This document shows, piece after piece, positions 43,636 to 52,632 of a stretch of 64,000 nucleotides of DNA. Origin of the DNA: Gordonia westfalica (GTDB taxonomy: Bacteria > Actinomycetota > Actinomycetes > Mycobacteriales > Mycobacteriaceae); NCBI RefSeq assembly GCF_900105725.1, contig NZ_FNLM01000034.1:3410001-3474000 (forward strand), written 5' to 3'. The translations under genes were made by a program, and so were the position numbers. The notes beneath the pieces are model-generated. The model was given only the letters and a program-made list of their open reading frames with translations. It made no database searches and was not told where the DNA came from. Numbering within the stretch: position 1 is the first letter of the stretch; each line of letters starts with the position of its first letter.

Positions 43636-44643
43636 ATGCAGCACTCCGAACTCGACTTCGCACGCCTCGGCCGGTCACGCCTCGGTTCGTCCGGTTCCGG
43701 GGTCGGTTCGCGCGCACTGATCGGTGCCGCGGGACTCGCCGCGGCCGGCCTCGTCTACTCGACCGTCATCGAGCGCAACGCCTTCGCCCTGCGCCACACG
43801 ACGCTGTCGGTCCTCGAACCCGGCGCCTCTCCCCTGCGGGTCCTGCACATCAGCGACCTGCACATGATGCCCAACCAGCGACTCAAGCAGGCGTGGATCT
43901 CCGAGCTCGAGGCACTGGAACCGGATCTGGTGGTCAACACCGGAGACAACCTCGCGCACCCGCAGGCGGTGCCGGCGGTGATCCAGTCCCTCGGCGGGCT
44001 GCTGTCACGTCCCGGTCTGTTCGTCTTCGGTTCCAACGACTACTTCGGCCCCAAGCCGAAGAACCCGTTCAAGTACTTCAAGAAGAATCACCAGCGCACC
44101 CACGGCGAACCGCTCCCCTGGCAGGACCTGCGGGCGGCGTTCACCGAACGCGGCTGGCTCGACGCCACGCACACCGTGCGCGAGCTCGAGGTCAGCGGGG
44201 TGCGTGTGGTCGCGGCCGGTGTCGACGATCCGCACATCGAGCGGGATCGTTACGAGACCATCGCCGGTCGCCCGAACCCCCTGGCACACCTGCGGCTCGG
44301 CCTGACCCACTCCCCCGAACCGCGGGTCCTCGACCGTTTCGCCGACGACGGTTACGACCTCGTCATGGCCGGCCACACCCACGGCGGCCAGTTGTGCCTG
44401 CCGTTCTTCGGCGCGCTCGTCACCAACTGCCACATCGACCGTTCCCGGGTGAAGGGGCCGTCGAACTGGGGCTCGTCGATGAAGCTGCACGTCAGTGCCG
44501 GGCTGGGCACCTCGCCGTACGCACCGGCACGGTTCTGCTGCCGGCCGGAGGCCAGCCTGGTCACCCTGACGCCGGTCTCGCACGGCGACGCCGACTACGA
44601 CGCCGACCAGTCGCTGCCGCAGCTGGCGCGCGAGACCCTGTGA
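43636..44643 (+). CDS. calcineurin-like metallophosphoesterase
   Basis: 335 aa; N-terminal membrane segment (about 35-45) then the dimetal core: HISDLHMM, VVNTGDN, GSNDYFG and MAGHTHGGQ. Resembles YkuE-type enzymes acting on lipid-linked substrates (Rv3683 position). ATG is leaderless. Four nt separate its stop from the HAD gene. Confidence 0.9.
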   Translation: MQHSELDFARLGRSRLGSSGSGVGSRALIGAAGLAAAGLVYSTVIERNAFALRHTTLSVLEPGASPLRVLHISDLHMMPNQRLKQAWISELEALEPDLVVNTGDNLAHPQAVPAVIQSLGGLLSRPGLFVFGSNDYFGPKPKNPFKYFKKNHQRTHGEPLPWQDLRAAFTERGWLDATHTVRELEVSGVRVVAAGVDDPHIERDRYETIAGRPNPLAHLRLGLTHSPEPRVLDRFADDGYDLVMAGHTHGGQLCLPFFGALVTNCHIDRSRVKGPSNWGSSMKLHVSAGLGTSPYAPARFCCRPEASLVTLTPVSHGDADYDADQSLPQLARETL

Positions 44644-44647
44644 GGCC

Positions 44648-45343
44648 GTGCCGATTCTCGGTGTGAAGGTTCTGGCGTTCGACACCTTCGGCACGGTCAC
44701 CGACTGGTTCACCGGCATCTCCGGTGCCGTCGCACAGACCGTGCCCGGGGTCGACGCCGCCGACTTCGCCCGCGAGTGGCGTCGCCGCTACTCGCCGATC
44801 CTCGCGCGCGTCGAGTCCGGAGAGCTCCCCTGGCGCCGTCTCGACGATCTGCAGACCGAGACCCTTCACGATGTCGCAACAGCCTTCGGCGTGACTCTCG
44901 ACGCCGAGCAGAGCCGCGTCCTCGTGCGCGCGTGGCGCACCATCCCGGGCTGGCCCGACGCCGCCGAGGGGATACGGCGTCTCAAGCGGGACCACATCGT
45001 GTGCGCCCTCAGCAACGGAACAGTGGCGTTGCTGACCGACATGGCGCGGCACGACGACTTCGCGTGGGACGTCATCGGCGGCTCCGACCTCTGGAAGCAC
45101 TACAAGCCGGCACGCGAGACCTACTGTGGCCTGGCCGAGCTCCTCGAGGTCGAGCCGGACGAGGTGATGATGGTCGCCACCCACCAGACCGACCTCGACG
45201 CCGCGCGTTCCTTCGGCCTGCGCACCGCGTTCATCGAGCGGCCCGACGAATGGGGCGGCGAGCCGAAGGACGACTCCGGGTCTCCGGACAACGACTTCCA
45301 CGCGACCGATCTGCTCGATCTGGCCCGGCAGCTGGGCTGTTGA
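44648..45343 (+). CDS. haloacid-dehalogenase type II (HAD) hydrolase
   Basis: 231 aa. Motif I AFDTFGTV with nucleophile Asp, motif II SNGT, Lys in WKHYKPARETY and motif III VATHQTDLDAA, as in 2-haloacid dehalogenases. Cap domain helices lie between I and II. Could act on haloacids or phosphate esters. GTG start 4 nt after the phosphoesterase stop. Confidence 0.85.
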   Translation: MPILGVKVLAFDTFGTVTDWFTGISGAVAQTVPGVDAADFAREWRRRYSPILARVESGELPWRRLDDLQTETLHDVATAFGVTLDAEQSRVLVRAWRTIPGWPDAAEGIRRLKRDHIVCALSNGTVALLTDMARHDDFAWDVIGGSDLWKHYKPARETYCGLAELLEVEPDEVMMVATHQTDLDAARSFGLRTAFIERPDEWGGEPKDDSGSPDNDFHATDLLDLARQLGC

Positions 45344-45356
45344 AAGAGGCCGCCCG

Positions 45357-45548
45357 ATGACGCTCGACGATCTACGCCGCTGGGAGGACTCGGGGGCCGG
45401 CTGGCGTGTCATCCACCGCGGCCCGGAGGGCGTCACCGTGAGTCTGCTGCGCTGTGACGGTGGTGAAGAGGTGGATCGGTTCGTCACCGACGACCCGGAG
45501 ATCCTCGCGCACATCGGCGGGCGGGTCTCGTCGGAGCAGGAGATCTGA
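45357..45548 (+). CDS. small hypothetical protein
   Basis: 63 aa, acidic (WEDSGAGWRVIHRGPEGVTV). ATG 45357 with GAAAGAGG upstream, 13 nt after the HAD stop; ends the operon before a strong hairpin. Codon use fits its neighbours. Function unknown. Confidence 0.7.
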   Translation: MTLDDLRRWEDSGAGWRVIHRGPEGVTVSLLRCDGGEEVDRFVTDDPEILAHIGGRVSSEQEI

Positions 45549-45578
45549 GCAGCCCGCAAGGTGACGGGAAACGAGGAA

Positions 45579-45607
45579 ACCCCGGCCGCATCTCTGCGGA
45601 CCGGGGT
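45579..45607. terminator. bidirectional terminator between the HAD operon and tRNA-Pro
   Basis: Stem ACCCCGGCCGCA pairing with TGCGG(A)CCGGGGT, loop TCTC. The minus-strand side reads into GTTTCCTCGTTTC, so it suits the tRNA transcript. Confidence 0.8.
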
Positions 45608-45663
45608 CTCACTGCTTGTGTCTCAACCAACACATCTTGCTGACCGACCGTGGTCGATCTCTG

Positions 45664-45737
<74 letters not shown>

Positions 45738-45939
45738 TGTGTAGCCTGCGATAGCTTATACCCGACCCCCGCCGAGTATTAAATCGCCTGGTCAAAGATG
45801 TGCCGGAACTGAACGAAACGCCGCGGGAGACGGGTCGGACGTCCCATCCTTGGTTAAGGTCCACCCGCAACAACGCCCCCGCGCCGTCGCCCAGGACCTC
45901 TGGATGCCGGCGTTCACACCACCACGAAAGGACGCCACC

Positions 45940-46365
45940 ATGAGCGCTTCCACCGATGAGCAGGCGAACTCGTCCGCGAAACAGGGCTTCGCCTTCGGCA
46001 TCTCGATCGTCGCCGCCGCACTGCTGTTCGTCGCAGGTCTCGTCTCGATCTTCCAGGGAATCGCGGCGATCGCCAACGACGAGCTCTTCGTCGTCGGAAG
46101 CAACTACATCTTCGAGTTCGACCTCACCGCGTGGGGCTGGATCCACCTCATCCTCGGCATCGTCGGCATCCTGATCGCCGGCGGCCTCGCGGTAGGTGCC
46201 GACTGGGCGCGGATCGGAGCGATCGTGATCGCCTCGCTGTCGATCGTCGCCCAGTTCCTGTGGCTGCCGTACTACCCGGCGTGGGCCATCCTGATCATCG
46301 TCCTCGACCTCATCGTCATCTGGGCGGTCTCCACCTGGAACCCGAACAACGCCTACAACATGTGA
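45940..46365 (+). CDS. DUF7144 family membrane protein
   Basis: 141 aa with four hydrophobic helices, beginning MSASTDEQANSSAK; typical ending AVSTWNPNNAYNM. Function unknown; the family is frequent in actinobacteria. ATG 45940 follows GAAAGGA; the longer frame is unsupported. Confidence 0.8.
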   Translation: MSASTDEQANSSAKQGFAFGISIVAAALLFVAGLVSIFQGIAAIANDELFVVGSNYIFEFDLTAWGWIHLILGIVGILIAGGLAVGADWARIGAIVIASLSIVAQFLWLPYYPAWAILIIVLDLIVIWAVSTWNPNNAYNM

Positions 46366-46505
46366 TCTCCCCGCTCCACCAGCGATGATGCCGGCCGGCA
46401 AGGCCCGCGAGGTGCTCGACCCATCCGTGACGCGTTCCTGGTCCGAACCTCTGTTGACAGCCCACCGGGGCTCGACGGAGACGATCGGCCCACGAAAGGA
46501 ACATC

Positions 46506-47120
46506 ATGCGCGTCACACGCACCCTCGCAGCCCTTGTCGCCGGCATTGTCGCCAGTATCGGCTTCACCGTCGGGGCGGCCCCGGCACAGGCGGCGCCCCT
46601 GGCGCCCGTCGAGAAACTCGACGTCGACCGCTATCTCGGCAAGTGGTGGCAGCTGGCCACCGTTCCGTCGTTCTGGGGCGTCACCTGCGCCCGCGACACC
46701 AGCGCCTTCTACACCCGCATCGACGCGAAGACCATCGGCGTCGACAACCAGTGCACCGGCCCCACCGGGATGAAGGGCGGGGTCATCGGACAGGCCACCG
46801 TCGTGGACACCAAGTCGAATGCTCAACTGTCCGTGCGATTCCCGCAGACACCGGCGAGCATCAACCCCAACGGTGCACCGAACTACATCGTCGCCCATCT
46901 CGAGGACGGCGGCAATCCCGATGGGCCGTACAAGTACTCGATCGTCGGCGATCCCACTCGGGCATCGGGATTCCTGCTCTCCCGCGACAAGGTCGTCTCG
47001 AACTCCGAACTGCGTCGACTGACCAAGGAGATCGAGAAGGTCGGCTTCAACCCGTGCACCTTCCTCGTCTCACCGACCACCGGCGGCCGCAGCGACTACT
47101 CACCGCTCTGCACGATCTGA
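46506..47120 (+). CDS. secreted lipocalin-family protein
   Basis: 204 aa. Cleavable signal peptide (ending AAPAQAAP). Lipocalin opening LDVDRYLGKWWQLATVP with the GxW motif, like bacterial Blc/apolipoprotein D. Four cysteines could form two disulfides (TCAR, QCTG, PCTF, LCTI). Probably carries a hydrophobic ligand in the cell envelope. ATG after CGAAAGGAA. Confidence 0.85.
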   Translation: MRVTRTLAALVAGIVASIGFTVGAAPAQAAPLAPVEKLDVDRYLGKWWQLATVPSFWGVTCARDTSAFYTRIDAKTIGVDNQCTGPTGMKGGVIGQATVVDTKSNAQLSVRFPQTPASINPNGAPNYIVAHLEDGGNPDGPYKYSIVGDPTRASGFLLSRDKVVSNSELRRLTKEIEKVGFNPCTFLVSPTTGGRSDYSPLCTI

Positions 47121-47166
47121 CGGCCTGGCGGTGCGCCGCTGGCTCGAAAACCGTTGGCGGGCACAC

Positions 47167-47751
47167 TCACCGAGCAGGGAGTGTGTGCTGGATCCGGATG
47201 CTGTCCCACCACAACTGCTGGTCGGCGTCGTCGAGGAGGTCTCCGCCGACGAACGCCTCGATCCAGGTCATCAGGTCGTCGGCGGTCGAGACGACGCCGC
47301 CGGCCGCCCAGGCCCACGAGGGGCTCATCACCGTCACATCGTTGGGCTGCAGGGTTCCGGCCCTCGCCGCCGCGGTCTCCTCGGGCGCCATCGGCTTGTC
47401 CGAGACCTGCAGCGGGCCGTACTGATATCCGTGTCAGAACGGCGCCGAAAGCGTTGTGTCGGTCGCCGCGGGCGCGATGTCATCGCCCGTTGTCGTGGTA
47501 CCGGCCGAAACCGTGTGAGTCCCTGCGGGGGTCCGGATCAGCGCAAGCGCACCGGGCACCAGGAGTTCCTCGATCGCGTCGTCGAGGGTCGCGGTCATCG
47601 CGGCGACATCGATCTGTCTGAGTTCGGGATTCGACTCGGTTGCCGACCCGCCGGAGGAGCAACCGGACAGGACCAGGCCCCAGGTGACGATGAGCGCGAC
47701 CAACGCGCCGCGGGGTGCCTGAGCCGACGATCGACATCGAAAGCTCCTCAT
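47167..47751 (-). pseudogene. decayed serine-hydrolase (beta-lactamase-fold) lipoprotein gene
   Basis: Two remnants in different frames. The N-terminal part (47434-47751) has a signal peptide and lipobox (LVLSGCSSG) and stops at SAPF. The second (about 47167-47430) resumes with HGYQYGPLQ, then SWAWAAGGVVSTADDLMTW, which is the late core of serine D-alanyl hydrolases, and stops at LPAR. The middle with SxxK and YxN and the C-terminus with HxG are missing, so a large internal deletion and a truncation occurred. Not functional. Confidence 0.75.
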
Positions 47752-47928
47752 GCCGTACGCCTTCCACCGGCCCGCACCAGGACGGGCGTGCGATGTAGTC
47801 GTACCACGCCGAAGATCTCACCGTGCCCGAATGTCGACAATTCGGACAGTCGGGAATTGCCGAAGCCCTACCGGCGTGAGGTGCACACACCATCGGCGCA
47901 AGCACCAAAGTGCTTGCGCCGACATGTA

Positions 47929-48384
47929 TCAGCTGGCTTCTGCGTCGGGCGCCGTGGCGGCGCGACGGAACTCGTCCGGGGTGACCCCGTATCTCGCACG
48001 GAAGCGGTTCCGCATCGTCGCCGTGGAGGCGAAGCCCGAAGCATGTGCCACCGCTTCTAGTTTCAGATTCCCCGGCCCGGCGAGCAGGCGGCGCGCCCAC
48101 TCCAGACGGCGGTCGGCGATCATCTCGGCCAGCGAGGTCGGACTGCCGGCGAGCACACGGTAGAGGTGTCGGCGGCTCACGTGGAGGTGCCGTGCCACGA
48201 CCTCGACACTGAAATCCGGGTCGCGGAAATTACGCTCGATGAGGTCGGTGACGGCGGCGCGTAGATACCGCTCACTGGTACGCAAGTCGGACACCGCGAC
48301 GCGGGAAACCTGTTCGCTAGGCGAAACACGTTCCGGCGCAATGCTCATCACTTGCCCGTCACTACCATTGGGACCTGGGCCCAC
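47929..48384 (-). CDS. AraC-family regulator
   Basis: About 151 aa, essentially the C-terminal double helix-turn-helix (FSVEVVARHLHVSRRHLYRVL and AVAHASGFASTATMRNRFRARYGVTP, each split by short turns) without an effector domain. A TTG-opening frame to 48414 exists, but GTG 48384 has GGAAGGA 5 nt upstream. It is divergent from the acyl-CoA dehydrogenase gene and may regulate it. Confidence 0.78.
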   Translation of the reverse strand: MGPGPNGSDGQVMSIAPERVSPSEQVSRVAVSDLRTSERYLRAAVTDLIERNFRDPDFSVEVVARHLHVSRRHLYRVLAGSPTSLAEMIADRRLEWARRLLAGPGNLKLEAVAHASGFASTATMRNRFRARYGVTPDEFRRAATAPDAEAS

Positions 48385-48567
48385 CTGATTCCTTCCACGA
48401 GACTTCTCCTCCAACCCACATCAGAGATTACCGACGGGCCGATTCCCGGTCTTGGGCCTTTGGTCCCAAATCGACGGGTTCTTGTCACGGGATTGTGCTG
48501 CGGGGCGCGGACTTTCCCTATCCACTTCGCTCAGGGACTGGGTCAGGCGTCCACCATCCGGGGGACG

Positions 48568-48573
48568 TAGGGT
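48568..48573 (+). promoter_or_regulatory. -10 box, leaderless promoter of the acyl-CoA dehydrogenase
   Basis: TAGGGT, 7 nt before GTG 48581; decides the start among several in-frame GTGs. Confidence 0.55.
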
Positions 48574-48580
48574 GGACTCC

Positions 48581-49702
48581 GTGAGCACCCAGGACCCGAC
48601 CGCTCGCCGGAATGCCCTGCGCGCGGAAGCCCTCCGCATCGCCGACGATGTCCTGTTCCCCGCGGCCGCGGAGGTGGACCGGACCGGCACCGTCCCGGCA
48701 TCCCACTGGCGGGCACTCGCCGATGCCGGCCTCTACGGCATCGCCGCGCCGGTCGAGGCCGGCGGACCCGGCCTCGAGTTCGGCGAGGTCACCGAGATCC
48801 TGGAGATCCTCGTCAGCGGTTGTCTGTCGACCGCTTTCACCTGGCTCCAGCACCACGGTGTCGTCATCTCCCTGTCACGGACCCCGAACTCGCCGTTACG
48901 CGACGAACTGCTCCAGCCCACCGTCGCCGGCCGGTTGCGGGTAGGCGTCGCCTACGCCGGCGTCGTGCCGACCCCGCCCCGGATGACGGCCACCCGCACC
49001 GGCCGGGGCTGGTCCTTCACCGGGCACGCTCCCTTCGTCAGCGGCTGGGGCCTGGTCGACCTCCTGCAGATCTCGGCCCGCGACGCGGCGACCGACGATG
49101 TCATCGCCGCGATCCTCCCCACCGCCGATCTACCGTCCGGCGTCCGGGCATCCCCGCTCGCACTGACGGCAGCGGCGGCGACGGCGACGGTGTCGGTGCA
49201 GGTCGACGAGCTCGCGGTTCCCGACACCCGAGTCGTCAGTCGGGTCACGTCGGCCGAGTTCTTCGCCAATCAGAACGTCGGTGTCCGACTCAACGGCACG
49301 CTGCCGTTAGGGCTGCTCCGACGCTGTACCGCACTCCTCGACGTCGCAGGGCAGGCACCGGCCGCCCGCCGGCTCCGCGAGCGCGCCGACGAGGCACGCG
49401 TCGCCCTCGACTCGGCGATGAGCGACGCCGCCTCGTTGCTCGCCGCACGGGCCGACGCCGCCCGACTCGCCCTCGATGCAGCCGCCACCCTGGTCGCGGC
49501 ACGTGGCGGTGAGGCACTGCTCCGCGGCAGCGACCCGGAGCGACTGTTCCGGGAGGCCTCGTTCGTGCTCGTCGCCGCGAGCCGACCCGAGCTCAAGGAC
49601 CTGCTGGTGCGGCGGTTCGGCGGGCTATCCGAGCCCGATCAGACGCCGCTCGCCCCGGCGGCGTCCGCCGTCCGGCCGGTCTGGGCCGCGCGCGACGCAT
49701 AG
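48581..49702 (+). CDS. acyl-CoA dehydrogenase-like flavoprotein
   Basis: 373 aa. N-terminal helical domain (LADAGLYGIAAPVEAGGPGLEF), beta domain (TGHAPFVSGWGLVDLL) and C-terminal helices (AARGGEALLRGSDPERLFREAS). No clear catalytic Glu, so it may be of the DszC/HpaB-like monooxygenase side of the superfamily rather than a true dehydrogenase. Its last 64 nt overlap the converging M20 gene. Confidence 0.8.
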   Translation: MSTQDPTARRNALRAEALRIADDVLFPAAAEVDRTGTVPASHWRALADAGLYGIAAPVEAGGPGLEFGEVTEILEILVSGCLSTAFTWLQHHGVVISLSRTPNSPLRDELLQPTVAGRLRVGVAYAGVVPTPPRMTATRTGRGWSFTGHAPFVSGWGLVDLLQISARDAATDDVIAAILPTADLPSGVRASPLALTAAAATATVSVQVDELAVPDTRVVSRVTSAEFFANQNVGVRLNGTLPLGLLRRCTALLDVAGQAPAARRLRERADEARVALDSAMSDAASLLAARADAARLALDAAATLVAARGGEALLRGSDPERLFREASFVLVAASRPELKDLLVRRFGGLSEPDQTPLAPAASAVRPVWAARDA

Positions 49703-51033
49703 TCGCGCAGGAACAGCGCCTCGGCGAGCGCGATCCGCTCGATCTCGGTCGGGGCGACGCTCTCGTTGGGCGCATGGATCAGGCACTGCGGCTCCTCGAC
49801 ACCGAAGAGCATGATCTCGGCGTCGGGGAAGGTGCTCTGCAGGACGTTGCACAGCGGGATCGACCCGCCCTGCCCCTGGATCAGCACCTCGCTGCCGTAT
49901 GCGGCCGCCAGCGCGTCGGTGAGCGTCTCGTAGGCGGGGCCGGACGTCGAACCGACGAACGGCGATCCGACCGCCTCGCGTTCGAAGGACACCCGCGCAT
50001 TCCACGGGGTGACCGCCTCGAGGTGTTCGACGAGTGCGTCCTGGGCGTATGTGGGGTCCATTCCCGGTGGCACCCGAAGGTTGATGCGTGCTCGTGCGCG
50101 CGGTTGGACCGCGGCCGACGACCCGACCACCGGCGGGCAGTCGATGCCGAGCACCGTCGCCGCGGGCCGCGCCCACACCATGTCCGACACCGATCCGGAA
50201 CCCACGAGTTCGACGCCGTCGAGAACCGTTGCGTCCGAACGGAACTGCTCGGGCGGATAGGACACCCCGGGCCACTCCGCGTCGGCGTCGAGGCCGGTGA
50301 CGGTGGTGTTGCCGTGCTCGTCGCGCAGGGTGGCGAGCATCGAGATCAGCGCGGCGAGTGCATCCGGCGCGGCTCCACCGAACATCCCGGAATGCATTGC
50401 CGACTGCAGGGTTTCGACCGTCACATCGATGTTGGCGATGCCGCGCAGCGTCGTGGTGAGGCTGGGTTTGCCGACCGCGAAGTTGCCGGAGTCGGCGATC
50501 AGGATCGCATCGGCGCGCAACAGGTCGGGGTTCTCGACCGCGAAGTGCTCGAGTCCACCGGTCCCCTGCTCCTCCGAGCCCTCGCCGATGATCTTCACGG
50601 TGACGCCGAGGTCACCGGCCAGCGCGCGAAGCGCGGTGAGGTGGACAGCGATGTTGCCCTTGCAGTCGGCTGCTCCGCGCCCGTACCAGCGGCCGTTGCG
50701 CTCGGTCAGCTCCCACACCGGCGAATCCCATTCGTCATCACCCAGCGGCGGCTGCACGTCGTGGTGGAAGTACAGCAGGACGGTCGGCGCGCCTTCCGGA
50801 CCGGGGATCTGCCCGGTGACGGCCTTGGATCCGTCACTCGTCACATGCGCGGCCACATCGTCGACGCCGAGCTCACGGAACGTTGCCAGCAACCACTCGA
50901 CCATGCCGTCGCATTCCGCCGTCGGGAACTGCTGCGGGTCGTGGACCGAGCGGAACCGCACCATCTCCGTCAGGTCCGACTTCGCGCGAGGCATCAACTC
51001 CCGCACCCGATCCCGCAATGTCGCGTCGTCCAT
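49639..51033 (-). CDS. M20-family dipeptidase
   Basis: 464 aa. Dizinc site: HHDVQPP (His, Asp), GRGAADCKG (bridging Asp), GEGSEEQGTG (catalytic and ligand Glu), ADSGN (Asp) and IHAPNE (His). A lid/dimerisation domain is inserted (about 190-350). Hydrolyses dipeptides or acyl-amino acids. ATG 51033 with GGGAGACGA upstream. Confidence 0.9.
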   Translation of the reverse strand: MDDATLRDRVRELMPRAKSDLTEMVRFRSVHDPQQFPTAECDGMVEWLLATFRELGVDDVAAHVTSDGSKAVTGQIPGPEGAPTVLLYFHHDVQPPLGDDEWDSPVWELTERNGRWYGRGAADCKGNIAVHLTALRALAGDLGVTVKIIGEGSEEQGTGGLEHFAVENPDLLRADAILIADSGNFAVGKPSLTTTLRGIANIDVTVETLQSAMHSGMFGGAAPDALAALISMLATLRDEHGNTTVTGLDADAEWPGVSYPPEQFRSDATVLDGVELVGSGSVSDMVWARPAATVLGIDCPPVVGSSAAVQPRARARINLRVPPGMDPTYAQDALVEHLEAVTPWNARVSFEREAVGSPFVGSTSGPAYETLTDALAAAYGSEVLIQGQGGSIPLCNVLQSTFPDAEIMLFGVEEPQCLIHAPNESVAPTEIERIALAEALFLRDYASRAAQTGRTADAAGASGV

Positions 51034-51102
51034 GCACTCGTCTCCCTGTCGATCTCGACTGTCGGTTCGCCCTGCCGTCTGTGTACCACAGCCGGATGCG
51101 AC

Positions 51103-52523
51103 TCAGCCCTTTCCCTCCGCGTTCTTTCCCTCTGCGGTGAGGTCGTACACACTCAGCTCACCGCGATTGATCGCCGCCGTCATCTGGACGTGATCGGCGT
51201 CGTTGAGATCCGCGTAGGCGATGGAGAACTCCGCCATAGCGTCGGCGAAACCCTTTGTCTCGGAGAGATACCGAGCGATGTCGAACCGGGTCGACGTCCG
51301 GGCGTGAGCCTGACCGAGCGCCACCCCGCACAGGCGCGCATAGAGTTTCATGCCGTCGGGTTCGAGCGCCTCGACGACGACCGACCCCTTGCCGTCGCGG
51401 AGTTGGCGAACGTAGAAGTCACGTCGCTCGCCGTTCTCGTCGAGTCCCGTCGACCAGCCGAGGAAGAGATCGCTGGCCGCCTGTAGGAGCCGCTGCCCCT
51501 CCACGACACGCTGCCCCTGGTTGTCGAAGCCCGACGACGGCACATGGTCGGCGAGAACGGACCGTTGTGCCTCCTTGACCTGCAGGAAGAGCGGGTCCTC
51601 CAGGGACCTGCCCATCATGAGCACGATCCAGGCGCGGGTCCCGACACTGCCGACGCCCACTACCTTGAAGGCGATGTCGACAAGTGAGAACTGGGCGAGC
51701 AACGTCTGCACATGCAGCGGCAGGGTCGCCCGGTAGCTGTCGACGCGCTCGCGGACCCGTTCCTCGACCACGGCGGCGTCCTCGCCGGAGAAGCGTTCCT
51801 TGATCGGCACCAGCAGCGGCGGGTCACTGCGGATGTGCGCGTTGCCATCCGGGTCGATCTCGCAGAGCTTGGCGAGCGCCTGGGCGCTGTTGCGGTGGCG
51901 GGCCTTGCGCAACGCCCTCTGCGTCCGCTCGGTCATCGACGTGTCGAAGAGGTTCCCGAGGTCCCTCATCACGACCTCGACGTCGATGCCGGCGTACCAG
52001 CATTCGAGCGTGGTCATCGAGACACTCTGCTCGATCGTCTGCCGGTAGAACTTCGCCACGGTCTTGGCGATCTTCCGGTTGGTCGCGTCGTCGAATCCGT
52101 TGTTGCGGCCCGCGATCGCGAAACTCGCCGCCAGCCGTTTCACGTCCCATTCGAAGGGCCCGATGTGCGTCTCGTCGAAGTCGTTGAGGTCGAAGACCAT
52201 TCGACGCTCCGGACTGAAGAAAAGGCCCAGGTTGCTCAGGTGGGCATCCCCGCACAGCTGGGTGATGATGCCGGTGTCGGGGTTCGGGACAGATCGTCGG
52301 CCATCACGGCGGCCGCGCCCCGGTAGAACGTGAACGGCGTCGCCGCCATCCGCGCGTGCCGGACGGGGATGAGGTCGGGCACCCGGTTCTGCGCCTGCCT
52401 GGCGAGGATCGCCAGCGGGTCGGCACGTTCGCCCGGGGTCGGACACGCGGCCAGGTCGGCGGCCGTCGGGGCGGGATGGCGACGATCCTGTTCGCGCAGC
52501 GGGTCGGCCGGAGTGTTGGTCAC
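51103..52523 (-). pseudogene. DUF2252 protein, interrupted by a frameshift
   Basis: A full DUF2252 protein (about 473 aa) would result if one G were added to the GGGG run at 52279-52282: the N-terminal frame reads TPFTFYRGAAAVMADDLSRT and the C-terminal frame continues PDTGIITQLCGDAHLSN. As given, the first frame stops at about 52236 and the rest lacks a start. The kinase-like core (LCGDAHLSNLG, DLNDFDET, WDVKRL) is intact. Either a real frameshift, or an error in a homopolymer. GTG 52523 is the natural start. Confidence 0.85.
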
Positions 52524-52632
52524 CGGGACTCCTCCCAGTCGGGTGCGTCCACCCCGCCGGACGGAACGTCGCGGGGCGGGTCGCGTGTCCCGGGCGCCGG
52601 TCGGAGCCCGGAGGTGGCAGTCTCCCGGCGCG

